In this document: one piece after another, positions 19,384 through 28,149 of the stretch
How positions within the stretch are numbered: the stretch's first letter is position 1
Layout: each line of letters starts with the position of its first letter
Assembly (NCBI RefSeq): GCF_000186265.1
Contig: NC_014934.1
Location: forward strand, 496,001-560,000
Direction of reading: 5' to 3'
Origin: Cellulophaga algicola DSM 14237
Lineage (GTDB): Bacteria; Bacteroidota; Bacteroidia; Flavobacteriales; Flavobacteriaceae
Length of the DNA: 64,000 bases
Translations under genes and position numbers: made by a program
Notes under the pieces: model-generated
What the model was told of the DNA's origin: nothing
What the model saw: only the letters and a program-made list of their open reading frames with translations
Databases searched by the model: none

Positions 19384-21633
19384 TTATTTGATAACAAACT
19401 CAACCGTTTTACCTGGTTTAAGCGGCACCATTTGTTTATTTTTTTTATTCCTAAATGACAGTTCAGCTTCTTTTTCCCCTATAGACTGCACCGTTAACAG
19501 ATTATCTTTAAGGGTAACCAACACATCTGTAGCATTTGAAAATGTTAATTCAATTTTCTCAAATTGCAGCTTATTTACTGAAAAAAATAGTGTTTCTATT
19601 CCTTTAGATAAAGAATTAGGTTCTTTACCTTCTATAATCCAAAAAGTATCATTCCATATCCAATCTTTAAAATTGGGTTTCTCTTTCTCTTCATCTATTC
19701 TATTTGCATAGCCTTGATATGGATATAGGACACTAATAAAACTAAATGCATTCTGACCTTTTTTAGTAACTACAGCCCATTGTTTACCTCGTGTTCCAGA
19801 TGTGGTAACTGTGTCTGTCTTTTTAAGTTGATATATGTCCAACCCTGATGCGTTATCAAATGTTGAACGGATTAGATTTGGAGTTTCTTCTAAAGAGTAA
19901 TGTCCTTGCCAAACTTGCTTGTAATCATGTGGGGTCTCTGATGAAAAATTATCTTTTATAACCCAAAAATCATCTTTCAAATAAATAATTTGTCTACTGT
20001 ACGATACGCCATTTTTTTCAAATCCGTCATGACGACCTACAAATACATCAATATTATTGTTTGTTTCCCAAGCAATAGTTTTAGGATGTGGCAATTCTAA
20101 AAACTTACCAAAACCACTACCGCCTTGGTTGGATGTATACTGTTTGCCTTGTAACACATTGTCAACAAGGGCTACATTTTTTACCATAGAATTTTTAAAA
20201 AATCCGTAATCACTTAAAGAATAGCGCACTTGATAATTTGGTAAAATATTTTTCCCATTCGCCATTGCTTGTACCCCCAACATATCTCCATGCTGATGAT
20301 CTGGTTTGTCCTTATCCAAGCCAGCAGAAATTATCATCATTTTATCCTTAGGTTGCCAACCCTCACGCATTACATAATAGCCTGTTTTAGGAAACTCTAG
20401 CGATTTCATCGTTGGAGATTGCGCTTCTATATGATCCAACATATCTAATTGTGAATTGCTCACATACCAAAACATTTTTTGTTCGACATGATCATTTGCG
20501 AAATGACCAATTTTAGGTGATTCAAACAATAAATAGCCTAATGTTAAAGCTCCCGAAATATCATTACTTTCTGCCCAAGGATCATCTGTATCATCAGACA
20601 ATACCGGTGCTGTTTTATTTGGATACGAAATTTTTGTTAAGGTAATAAACAATGATTTTAACCGCTCCTTCCAAAATGGTTTTACTTCTAATTTACTAAT
20701 TTTCGCTAATTGATATACATAAAAATAAGTTCCAATATCACTCATATGATAATGCACAGAACGTTCAAATTGAAAACCATCATCATTAATTTCTTTGGAC
20801 ATATGTTCTTCTAACAATGACATGGAATGCTCATACCACCTATCTGTACCTTTAAAATCTCTAAACAATACAGAAATCATCGCTAAAGCAGACATTCCTC
20901 TTGTTTGATGGTTTCCAGAAGCAAAATCAGGATTGCGCTCATAAAGATGAGCTCCGTGTTGTAATAAGGTCGCTATTGTGGCTAATTGATCTTTATCTGT
21001 ATAAGCTTCTTGCCCCAAAAACATCGTATGTATTTGCAACCAATTAAGTACTCTATACCCCGAACGAAAAACTTCGTATACTCCATTACCATCTTCTATT
21101 TTCTCAAATTGATCAGCTTTTAAAGCTCCATTTAAAGACTGTAATTGATTTTTAAAATAGGTAATGTATTTAGGGTTCTTATCTTCATAGAAGTATTGAA
21201 ATGCAACATCTACCATTTTATGTTGCCGTGCCAAATGGCGCAATGCATATGCATTTACAGGTGCTCCATTTAGGTAATTAAAAGGAAGTTTCCATTGTGT
21301 AGTTCCTGAAAACTTATCCATATGATCCTTCGCATTTTCAGCATGTGATTTTTCTGCGCCACTATTGCTGCTCTTGTATTTTTGAAACCGAGCATCAAAA
21401 TCATTCCAATCATAAAAATAACGCTCCGCAAATTTGTCTCGGAAATATTGCGCTAAAACAGCTTCAGTAATAGGGCCATTACTGCCTAATTTTACTTTAA
21501 CTTCTGGAGTTAAATAATTAATTAAATCGTTGGTTGCTATTACTTCATTAGTTGGTATTGCTTGCGAAAACCCTAATCCCGAAGCTAAAAAAAATAGGAT
21601 ATAATATAATTTATAAAAGTTCATAAAGCGCAT
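19384..21633 (-). CDS. Heparinase II/III-fold polysaccharide lyase, probably acting on alginate
   Basis: Secreted lyase of about 749 residues; a signal peptide ends near GFSQ, and either the ATG at 21633 or the one at 21624 could start it. The N-terminal half is helical (alpha-toroid type), with RVLNWLQ near 194-200, SGNHQTRGM near 239-247 (an Asn-His pair as in the active site of PL15/PL17-type lyases) and RSVHYHM near 291-297. The C-terminal half is beta-rich, with DHQHGD near 445-450 matching the heparinase II/III His-x-His block. It is encoded 2 bases after a PL6 alginate lyase, so alginate or alginate oligosaccharides are the likely substrate. It is not a close match to textbook PL17 sequences, so the family number (PL17, PL39 or another) is left open. 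Confidence 0.75.
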   Translation of the reverse strand: MRFMNFYKLYYILFFLASGLGFSQAIPTNEVIATNDLINYLTPEVKVKLGSNGPITEAVLAQYFRDKFAERYFYDWNDFDARFQKYKSSNSGAEKSHAENAKDHMDKFSGTTQWKLPFNYLNGAPVNAYALRHLARQHKMVDVAFQYFYEDKNPKYITYFKNQLQSLNGALKADQFEKIEDGNGVYEVFRSGYRVLNWLQIHTMFLGQEAYTDKDQLATIATLLQHGAHLYERNPDFASGNHQTRGMSALAMISVLFRDFKGTDRWYEHSMSLLEEHMSKEINDDGFQFERSVHYHMSDIGTYFYVYQLAKISKLEVKPFWKERLKSLFITLTKISYPNKTAPVLSDDTDDPWAESNDISGALTLGYLLFESPKIGHFANDHVEQKMFWYVSNSQLDMLDHIEAQSPTMKSLEFPKTGYYVMREGWQPKDKMMIISAGLDKDKPDHQHGDMLGVQAMANGKNILPNYQVRYSLSDYGFFKNSMVKNVALVDNVLQGKQYTSNQGGSGFGKFLELPHPKTIAWETNNNIDVFVGRHDGFEKNGVSYSRQIIYLKDDFWVIKDNFSSETPHDYKQVWQGHYSLEETPNLIRSTFDNASGLDIYQLKKTDTVTTSGTRGKQWAVVTKKGQNAFSFISVLYPYQGYANRIDEEKEKPNFKDWIWNDTFWIIEGKEPNSLSKGIETLFFSVNKLQFEKIELTFSNATDVLVTLKDNLLTVQSIGEKEAELSFRNKKNKQMVPLKPGKTVEFVIK

Positions 21634-21635
21634 CT

Positions 21636-23939
21636 CTAGTACATTAGTTTTTGTTTCAAGTTTTGCTCTATTCTAATTTCTCCCGAATTTGACATCGTAT
21701 TATTCACTGGTTTCTGACCTTTCTCTCCCCATAAAACAGCAATTTCTTTTACTGGATTGTCTTTGAAAGTATTGTCTGAGAAATCAACATTTACGATACC
21801 GTGGTTTTGAATTAATAGCCCACTCTCATCTGCTTTACCACAATTGGTAAATGTATTATTTTTCAACACTAAGTTTCCACCAATACAGGACTCATCGTAA
21901 CCACCACGATAATAATTTAAAACTGAAGATTGAACCTGATCAAAGGTAGAATTCGTGATAAAAACAAACTCTGCATTATAATCCCCTTTTGCATCAATCT
22001 CTGTATTTAAAAGAATCCCTGTTAGACAATCTTTGATGCTGCTATTATCTATAGCTATTGTATCTGCAAATGATGCCTTGTAAGCTTTAATAACACTTTT
22101 AAACTTTGAAATCTCTGTGTTTTTTATAAAAAGGTTGAAGGCTTTAGACATATTTTTATCCAAGGTAACTATCGCATCTTGTGTTTTGTCTCCTTTTAAG
22201 CTTAGGTTTTCTAAATTTAATACTCCCTTAGGGTGCATTTCAAACCCAGTTACTCCTGTAGCAAATCGCAATTCGGCTTTCTTTCCTTTATCCGAAGAAA
22301 TAATGGTTACATTTTTATCAATAATCAATGTTGCATTGATTTTATAAACTCCTGAATTTAAAGTTAAAATATCCCCAGAGTGTGCACTTTTAAGCTTAGA
22401 GACTAATGACTTCGCTGAACTTACTGCTATTGTTTTAGGCTTGTAATTAGATGCTTCTGTTGAAAACCATTTAGTTCCATAAAGTTCTTTTTGAATCAAA
22501 AGCGGATTTCCTGTTATAGGTAAAGTAATAGCTCCAACACTATTTTGTTTTTGTCTGTCTGCACCGAAAAGATCTGTTTTAATAGTTTCAAAATCGAAAC
22601 CATGATACACATCCTCTTGGTTTTTTGTAGGCACATAAAGATCTTTTGATATTTTTTTTACCTCGAAAACGCTAGTTCTAATTCCGTCATTAGAGACATC
22701 ACTTTTATTTTCACTATTTAAATAATTATTTTTAAAAGTAACACCACCAACATCATCATAATTTACAACTGGGTATTGATCTTCCTCGTGGTTAAACACT
22801 AAATTATTAGCCAGAAGCATACGCTCTGGTCTTGCTGAACGAATTTCTGAAGCGGGTAATACATCTTTTTTATCGATGTTAGTACCTACGCCAAATTGAA
22901 ATGGAGACTTGCAATCTATATACGTATTGTAAGCTACAACAACATCTGTAACTTGGTTGTAACGGTTTAAAGGTGACTTTGGAATACCATTCATCACGGC
23001 TAAAGCACTTCTAAATTCATTACCTCTTATTTTATAGAAGTAATTATTGGTAATCCAATGTCCGGTATTAATTACACGAATACCTCCTATAAATTCAGAA
23101 TTATCATTCCCTATAAAAACGTTACCATCAATAGTACAATAATTTCCATGTCTTAAAACTAAAGACCCCTCACTCTCAAAAAAGATATTATTTCTGTATT
23201 CGTTAAAATTAGATTTGTTTGAAATTATTTCTACTTCACCATTACATTTATCAAAAAAATTATTTGAAACATTCGTATATGAGGGTGTCATTGAAGTGTA
23301 ACTATCGCCAATTTGCAAAGTTTCACCGTGTGGTCCTCCTTTACGAGGCCTTGGTCCAAAATGATTAAAAACAATTTGATGGTAATTATAGACATTCTCA
23401 TTCCCATTTAAGAATACTCTTACCGTTGGTCCAAAATTTGATTTACCAACTATATTACAATGATCTAATTGATTGTGCCTACCCCATAATTCTACCCAAT
23501 GATCTGTATCTTCTCTATTTGGTTGTGTAAACTCATCTATAACGCAATTCGTAATTCTACTATAGTTTGCAAGAGAGTCATTATTAATTTTAAATTGAAT
23601 AACACTTTTAGTTGGCGTGTGTCCATTTTTAAAATGTAAATCTTTAACTACAAGATATTTTCCTCCTATTCTTAAATTGGAAACTCCTTCTATGGTAACT
23701 TTACCAGCTGTTTCTGCACGTAATATGATCGGATTTTCTTTTGTTCCTTCTCCATAAAACTTAATTTGAATATCGTTCCAAACTCCATTTTTCATTATAA
23801 TCTCGCTACCTGCTTTCGCATTGAATATGGCCTCTTGCAACTCTGCTTGAGTGCTAACTTTTGAAGTTTGTGCGGTTAATATTTCTTGGTAAGAAAAGAA
23901 CGTAAAAGTTAAAAATAAAAGGATAAGACTTTTTTTCAT
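21636..23939 (-). CDS. PL6 alginate lyase (chondroitinase B-like fold)
   Basis: Secreted two-domain PL6 lyase of 767 residues cleaving alginate by beta-elimination. After the signal peptide (ends near LTAQ) the N-terminal beta-helix carries the PL6 signatures: NGHTP, GPRPRKGGPHGET, GEVEIISNKS and LRHGN, then GGIRVINTGHWITNNYF and FRSALAVMNGIPKSPLNRYNQV. Lys242 and Arg263 are the expected catalytic pair; their 21-residue spacing matches that known for the PL6 enzyme AlyGC (Lys220/Arg241). The C-terminal part (from about 500) is a second right-handed beta-helix. First gene of the lyase operon, with a tandem GntR-like operator upstream. Confidence 0.92.
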   Translation of the reverse strand: MKKSLILLFLTFTFFSYQEILTAQTSKVSTQAELQEAIFNAKAGSEIIMKNGVWNDIQIKFYGEGTKENPIILRAETAGKVTIEGVSNLRIGGKYLVVKDLHFKNGHTPTKSVIQFKINNDSLANYSRITNCVIDEFTQPNREDTDHWVELWGRHNQLDHCNIVGKSNFGPTVRVFLNGNENVYNYHQIVFNHFGPRPRKGGPHGETLQIGDSYTSMTPSYTNVSNNFFDKCNGEVEIISNKSNFNEYRNNIFFESEGSLVLRHGNYCTIDGNVFIGNDNSEFIGGIRVINTGHWITNNYFYKIRGNEFRSALAVMNGIPKSPLNRYNQVTDVVVAYNTYIDCKSPFQFGVGTNIDKKDVLPASEIRSARPERMLLANNLVFNHEEDQYPVVNYDDVGGVTFKNNYLNSENKSDVSNDGIRTSVFEVKKISKDLYVPTKNQEDVYHGFDFETIKTDLFGADRQKQNSVGAITLPITGNPLLIQKELYGTKWFSTEASNYKPKTIAVSSAKSLVSKLKSAHSGDILTLNSGVYKINATLIIDKNVTIISSDKGKKAELRFATGVTGFEMHPKGVLNLENLSLKGDKTQDAIVTLDKNMSKAFNLFIKNTEISKFKSVIKAYKASFADTIAIDNSSIKDCLTGILLNTEIDAKGDYNAEFVFITNSTFDQVQSSVLNYYRGGYDESCIGGNLVLKNNTFTNCGKADESGLLIQNHGIVNVDFSDNTFKDNPVKEIAVLWGEKGQKPVNNTMSNSGEIRIEQNLKQKLMY

Positions 23940-24027
23940 GCTATTTGGTTTATGTAATATTCAGAATGAATACCATTTTGGGATAGTAACTATTCAGTGT
24001 AATAAAAGCACTAAAAGATTGCGTTAA

Positions 24028-24057
24028 TTGGTTTTCCAAACTGGTTTACCAAATATA
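24028..24057 (-). promoter_or_regulatory. Tandem GntR-type operator overlapping the lyase promoter
   Basis: Two adjacent 13-base copies, TTGGTTTTCCAAA (24028-24040) and CTGGTTTACCAAA (24041-24053), each a TGGT/ACCA-type inverted repeat as bound by FadR-subfamily GntR regulators. The second copy overlaps a perfect minus-strand Bacteroidetes -7 element TATATTTG (24050-24057). Binding would block transcription of the PL6/lyase operon, whose first codon lies about 110 bases downstream. The rest of 23940-24244 holds only AT-rich sequence and, at 24223-24243, a 9-bp hairpin without a T-tract. Confidence 0.65.
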
Positions 24058-24244
24058 CGGCTATTTGTTGTATTATTGAATTTTTAACTTTTTTTTCAAT
24101 TTAATAAAATTTGTTAAGGAAAGATTTATCATTAATACAAAAGAGAATAAATTTACTTAAGGTATCTAAGCTCAAAAACATTTATATATTGTTTGGAAAC
24201 TTCAGAATTCAAGTGCAGATAGCTATAGCTTTATAAGCTATAGA

Positions 24245-25213
24245 TTAATAACTATTAGCAATAATATCATATGCCAAACGCTCATCTGCTGATAATTTAT
24301 ATTTACTCCGTGTATTCTTATAAGGATTAGGGTTCGGAACTTGTTTCTTGTCTATCGCATTAAAGACTGCAGGATGTACATAATAATTTTTACAAACAGT
24401 TGGTGTGTTTCCTAATTCTTCGGCTACCATTTTTATAACTATATTACTAAATTTTTTTCGAGACCTTTTTTTTTGACCATTTAAAGCATGACCATAACAT
24501 TCAATAGCCAATCTACTTCCGGACCAAGTTCTAAAATCTTTACTCGAAAAATTATCTCCCATAAATTTAGAAATATACGCATTGACTTCTTCACTATCTA
24601 CATCTTGAAAAACTCCTTCTTTATCTTCGTATCTAAATATTTCATAACCTGGCTGGCTAGCGGCTTCTTTGATAAAAGGAATTAGGTCTATATCGTCAAT
24701 ATGTACTTCTCTTTCTTGGTTACTTTTACCTTTATAGTTAAAGATTAACTCATCATCTTTAAAATTCAAATGTTTTCTACGTAATGTGGTTAGCCCAAAT
24801 GTTTCATTTTCATTGCGATAGTGTTTATTGCCTATTCTAATTCCATATTCATCCAGTATCAAAATAATTAAAGCTAGCAATTTACGCTTAGTCCACTCTT
24901 TAGACTGAAGATCTTTATAGGCTCTTTTTCTTATTTTAGGAAGATAATCTGCAAAGTCTAACATTTTTCTAAACTTAGCCTCCTGCCTATTTTTCTCATA
25001 TACGGAGTGATAAATATACTGTTTACGACCTTTCAAATCTCGCCCTATGGCTTGTATATGTCCGTCATCAAATTGACAAATAAAAACATCTGACCACATT
25101 GGAGGTATCACAAGGTTTCTAAGCCTCTTTAAAATCTTTTTATCAACTATTTTAGATGCATCTTCGTTATAAAAAGCAAAACCTTTTCCGCTTTTTTTTC
25201 TAGAAATACACAT
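24245..25213 (-). CDS. DNA topoisomerase IB (poxvirus-like)
   Basis: Relaxes supercoils by transient nicking through a 3'-phosphotyrosine. Family landmarks are GKGFAFYN near the start, IPPMWSDVFIC, DLKGRKQYIYH, RIGNKHYRNENETFGLTTLRRKH (first active-site Arg), FRTWSGSRLA (second Arg) and KNYYVHP (catalytic Tyr) near residue 285. At 322 residues it is slightly short at the N-terminus: relatives usually have about 20 more residues before GKGF, and the frame is open for 20-odd codons upstream without another ATG. It may therefore use an unusual start. Cytoplasmic. Its neighbour upstream on the same strand is an uncharacterised gene 69 bases away. Confidence 0.9.
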   Translation of the reverse strand: MCISRKKSGKGFAFYNEDASKIVDKKILKRLRNLVIPPMWSDVFICQFDDGHIQAIGRDLKGRKQYIYHSVYEKNRQEAKFRKMLDFADYLPKIRKRAYKDLQSKEWTKRKLLALIILILDEYGIRIGNKHYRNENETFGLTTLRRKHLNFKDDELIFNYKGKSNQEREVHIDDIDLIPFIKEAASQPGYEIFRYEDKEGVFQDVDSEEVNAYISKFMGDNFSSKDFRTWSGSRLAIECYGHALNGQKKRSRKKFSNIVIKMVAEELGNTPTVCKNYYVHPAVFNAIDKKQVPNPNPYKNTRSKYKLSADERLAYDIIANSY

Positions 25214-25282
25214 TGCCGAATCATCTACTTCTTTAATTTTGATTATGGAACAACTATTAAACTCAATTGGATAAAGTGATTA

Positions 25283-25672
25283 CTAAATTCCTGGTCGTTG
25301 TATCGCATTCAAATTTAAAACACGAACCGCATCTTCTGTTTTAGCACTCCTGATTTGATCCATAGCGATTACTAAAGTTCTAAATTCTTTTGCACAGGAT
25401 AAATTTTCAAGTACTACAGTATTTATATTTAAGCTAGTCATAACTTTACTTCCTGGATTTAAAACCTCATTGATGAGGCTAATTAGGTGTCTATTTTTAG
25501 CACTAGATCTTAGAATAGAAATATTCATATCTCTTACTTCATCCAAACCATTAGCCACAACAAGAGCGTAGTACTTAGAAACTAATATTTTTTTATACTT
25601 TTCAATTCCCCTGGCTCTAAGAATTACCTCACCTTTTAGTGCGCCAAATTGTTCTTTTATAGTCGTATCCAT
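25283..25672 (-). CDS. Hypothetical protein, 129 residues
   Basis: A short, mostly helical cytoplasmic protein with no signal peptide or membrane segment and no motif I recognise. It reads as genuine coding sequence: ATG start, composition like its neighbours, and spaced to be co-transcribed with the topoisomerase IB gene downstream. An IS3-family element sits 91 bases upstream of its start and could have separated it from its native promoter. Function unknown. Confidence 0.6.
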   Translation of the reverse strand: MDTTIKEQFGALKGEVILRARGIEKYKKILVSKYYALVVANGLDEVRDMNISILRSSAKNRHLISLINEVLNPGSKVMTSLNINTVVLENLSCAKEFRTLVIAMDQIRSAKTEDAVRVLNLNAIQRPGI

Positions 25673-25806
25673 TTTTTTTCTTTTTAGAACTATAAAGCTA
25701 TATTATACTTGAAAAAGCAATTACTCCTAATACTTTTTTTTTGAATCTAATCGCTCTTTATTTTGAGTCGTCCTAAAATAGGTTGACAGTTTTTAAATAA
25801 TTAATA

Positions 25807-26693
25807 TTAAACCAGAGAAGCTAGCTTCTCTGGTTTTTTGTTATGTACAAAGTTAGGTGTTTTATATTTTAGACTCAAGTGTGGTCTTTTGTTGTTATAC
25901 GTTTTTATTGATTCTGCTATAAGCTTTTTCAACTCTTTGCCAGTGTTACATTTATAGATTAGGAATTCCCCTTTCAATATGCCGTTGATTCGTTCTGCCA
26001 ATGCATTTTGGTAGCAATCATAACCATCTGTCATTGACGGAGTCATATTGCTTAGCCTTAGTTCTTTTTGGTATATGCCGGAGCAATACTGCAATCCTCT
26101 ATCGGAATGATGAATTAGATCTTTACTTGTCAATCTATTGTTTTTAGCCATTCTTACTGCTTTTACCACATTTTCGGCACTCATATCATCACTAAGGTGA
26201 TATCCCATTATTTTTCTACTATAGGCATCGGTTACCAAGGATAGATAATGTGTCCGCTCTCTACTTTTGATATATGTAATGTCACTGACGAAGAACTCTT
26301 CTGGTCTGGAAACTTTGATTTCTTTCATCAGATTAGGATGTTTTCTAAGCCAATGTTTAGAGTTTGTTGTCTTGGTGTAATTCTTCCTTGGCCTTATCAG
26401 CATCGATTCCGAGCGCAAATATCCAAACAGGGCATCTCTTCCTATTTTTAAATTGTGCTTTGCGAATTCTTCCTTTAACAGGTAATACAGCTTTCGTGTA
26501 CCGAGCCGGGGCATATCCTTGCGAACACCTTCAACCAAGTTCTTTACTTTTATAAACTCCTGTTCTCTTTTTATAATCCGTTTTTCTGCTTGATAGACCG
26601 CTTGTCTACTTACCCCAAACAATCGACAACAACGAGATAAACTTAATCGTTGTTCTTGTCGGATGCGCTGGATTGATTGGGCGAATGCTTTTT
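25807..26693 (-). CDS. IS3-family transposase OrfB (DDE), made by -1 frameshift
   Basis: Catalytic part of the transposase with the rve/DDE core: Asp in FVSDITYI, Asp in HHSDRGLQYC and Glu in NALAERINGILKGE, with HTH_21-like sequence upstream. There is no good ATG; the frame is open upstream through QSIQRIRQEQRLSLSRCC to the slippery site at 26688-26694, so the protein is most probably an OrfA-OrfB fusion (a TTG at 26622 is the only plausible separate start). The last codons lie inside a palindromic terminator. Confidence 0.88.
25809..25836 (-). terminator. Palindromic terminator at the end of the IS
   Basis: A perfect 28-base palindrome (AAACCAGAGAAGCT and its complement) overlapping the stop and last codons of orfB, with T-runs on both sides. 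It probably ends the transposase transcript and also blocks read-through into the element. Confidence 0.75.
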
Positions 26694-27035
26694 TCTGATA
26701 GCGGTACCATACTGTTTATCGGAGATGTCAATCATAGTATTGAGAATTTTGTTCCTGAGTTTTTCATCGGAAAGCTCTCTCTCCAAGCGTTTGATTTTTT
26801 GGGCAGGTGTTTCTTTTGATTTTGGCATTTGATGGCGTATTGGTTTAGTCCAATCTAATGTACCATGTTTTCTCAACCAAACCAAAACAGTACTTCTACC
26901 TTGAATACCATAAGCCTTTTGCGCCTGCTTATAAGTCATTTCGCCTTTTTCAACCTGATGGACAACACTTAATTTAAAGCCCAAATTATAATCGCGTTGG
27001 GTACGCTTGTCTACCGTAATAATTGAATGTTTCAT
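26643..27035 (-). CDS. IS3-family transposase OrfA
   Basis: DNA-binding component of the transposase: 130 residues with a helix-turn-helix (FKLSVVHQVEKGEMTYKQAQKAYGI) and a leucine-rich coiled segment (KIKRLERELSDEKLRNKIL) for multimerisation. ATG at 27035, just inside the right inverted repeat. Near its 3' end it reads the slippery heptamer A-AAA-AAG (26694 to 26688) in the correct zero frame, shifting to -1 to enter orfB. Confidence 0.88.
   Translation of the reverse strand: MKHSIITVDKRTQRDYNLGFKLSVVHQVEKGEMTYKQAQKAYGIQGRSTVLVWLRKHGTLDWTKPIRHQMPKSKETPAQKIKRLERELSDEKLRNKILNTMIDISDKQYGTAIRKKHSPNQSSASDKNND
26688..26694 (-). promoter_or_regulatory. Programmed -1 frameshift site (A AAA AAG)
   Basis: Minus-strand heptamer AAAAAAG, in phase X-XXY-YYZ with orfA codons (AGA AAA AAG), lies in the overlap between orfA and the upstream-open orfB frame. 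Slippage back one base gives AAA AAA GCA, the orfB frame. This is the classic IS3-family arrangement. Confidence 0.8.
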
Positions 27036-27086
27036 AAATAAGTCGATTTTGTGTCAACTTATTTCAGGACGGGACATTTTCATAAA

Positions 27087-27117
27087 AAAAAGCCTTGAGG
27101 GTTTCTCAAGGCTTTTT
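27087..27117 (-). terminator. Terminator of the HPF/VOC gene pair
   Basis: Perfect 13-bp stem AAAAAGCCTTGAG / CTCAAGGCTTTTT with loop GGTTT, 21 bases past the HPF stop. The IS lies immediately beyond it, so the element probably landed behind this terminator. Confidence 0.9.
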
Positions 27118-27137
27118 AAATAATTCTAGACACGGTA

Positions 27138-27440
27138 TTAGTGCTGCTGTATTTTCTCTTTCCGTTTTCTTAGCTGTCGCTCTAATTCATTTATAGATTC
27201 ACTTATAGAACTTTCAAAATTATCATGACTAGACTCCGCGAATAAACGCGGGCCAGGTAAACTTAATCTAATGTTACAAATTTTCCCTGTTTCATCCGAA
27301 GAGGTGTTTTCTTCTTTAAAAAAGACATCAGCTCTAATCAGCATGTCATATTTCTCTTTTAAATTATCTAATTTTTGTTTTGCCATTGCCTCTAGTCGAT
27401 CACTAGAAGCAACATCGTGGTATTCATATATTATCTGCAT
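27138..27440 (-). CDS. hpf: Ribosome hibernation factor, HPF/RaiA family (short form)
   Basis: Small protein expected to bind the 30S subunit and stabilise idle ribosomes. It begins MQIIYEYHDVASSDRLEAMAKQ, with the beta-alpha pattern of HPF/YfiA proteins, then DMLIRADVFFKEE and NIRLSLPGPRLFAESSHDNFESSI, the typical second half. The start is set at the ATG at 27440 (100 residues); a GTG 21 bases further upstream overlaps the preceding gene and adds residues that are not family-like. Follows the VOC gene with about 10 bases between. It lacks the C-terminal extension of long HPF, so it would act as the short type. Confidence 0.8.
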   Translation of the reverse strand: MQIIYEYHDVASSDRLEAMAKQKLDNLKEKYDMLIRADVFFKEENTSSDETGKICNIRLSLPGPRLFAESSHDNFESSISESINELERQLRKRKEKIQQH

Positions 27441-27450
27441 AGTTCTTATT

Positions 27451-27864
27451 TTATTTATCACAATTTACCATCCAACCAATTCCGTATTGGTCACTACATC
27501 TACCGAAATGGCCCCATTCTCTTTCTCCAAATTCATGATGGACCTGTCCTCCTTTTGAGAGTTCCTTAAATACTTTTTCTGCTTCGTCAACGGTATCTAA
27601 ATCAACACTCATATGAATCTGACTTCCGCTATTTATTGGGGTGTCTGGAGCTGCATCATACGCCATAAAATGTACGCCTTTCCCTTTAAGTTCTGCATGC
27701 TGTAGTTTTCCCCGATAATTACCAGGTACGTCTATTTTTTTATCCTCATAGGTTTGACGATTTTTAATTTCTGCGTTAAATATATCCCCGTAAAAACTTA
27801 GGGCTTCTTGACAATTGCCATTAAAGGCTAAATATGCTTGTACGTTCATAATTTTAATTTTCAT
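27451..27864 (-). CDS. VOC-superfamily protein (PhnB/glyoxalase-like)
   Basis: A 137-residue cytoplasmic protein of the PhnB-like branch of the vicinal-oxygen-chelate fold. Visible features are AYLAFNGNCQEALSFYGDIFNAEI at the start, VHFMAYDAAP in the middle, and SVDLDTVDEAEKVFKELSKGG followed by FGRCSDQYGIGWMVN at the end. The start could be the ATG at 27864 or the one at 27849; family members usually begin close to the second. The substrate is unknown for most of the family. Co-transcribed with the HPF gene. Confidence 0.85.
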   Translation of the reverse strand: MKIKIMNVQAYLAFNGNCQEALSFYGDIFNAEIKNRQTYEDKKIDVPGNYRGKLQHAELKGKGVHFMAYDAAPDTPINSGSQIHMSVDLDTVDEAEKVFKELSKGGQVHHEFGEREWGHFGRCSDQYGIGWMVNCDK

Positions 27865-28113
27865 CTAAATTACAAGTAAGTGTATTGATGGCTTTGCTCG
27901 AAAGAGATAACTTTTGATGCGTTCCGTAATCTAAATAAAGTTTTCTAAAATAAAAATACCACGGTATTTCCATCACTACTTTGCAAAGAGAAATCCTTAC
28001 TATAAGGTATAGAATTAATTTGAGGTCTGAATAATTACAATATTCTTAATAAAAGTAATTTCATTGCGTTAATAAAATCGTCGTTAAAGCAAATTTATGA
28101 TGAAATAGCGCTC

Positions 28114-28121
28114 TAATTTTG
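28114..28121 (+). promoter_or_regulatory. Bacteroidetes -7 element TAATTTTG
   Basis: Exact TAnnTTTG match 28 bases upstream of the SYLF gene start, giving a leader of about 20 bases. No good -33 TTG is seen at the usual distance. Confidence 0.5.
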
Positions 28122-28149
28122 TAGTAGTAATAATTTAAATAATACATAT

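Larger units (their letters stand above)
25764..27076. mobile_element. Intact IS3-family insertion sequence (about 1.3 kb)
   Basis: Bounded by imperfect 25-base terminal inverted repeats in the TG...CA form: left end at 25764-25788 and right end at 27052-27076, matching at 20 of 25 positions, with the shared core CGTCCT-AAATA-GTTGACA. A 3-base direct repeat TTT may flank it (25761-25763 and 27077-27079), but the flanks are T-rich, so this is weak. It carries orfA and orfB with a frameshift signal and its own terminator hairpin. Inserted between the 129-residue hypothetical gene and the terminator of the HPF/VOC gene pair; no coding gene is broken. Confidence 0.88.

Noticed and set aside
19384-21633. 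Calling the second lyase a heparin or chondroitin lyase
   Set aside because: The heparinase II/III fold is shared by many lyases; the neighbouring PL6 gene with an intact Lys/Arg pair points to alginate instead.
24223-24243. 9-bp hairpin after the topoisomerase IB stop, considered as a terminator
   Set aside because: The stem is AT-rich and no T-tract follows on the minus strand, so termination is not supported.
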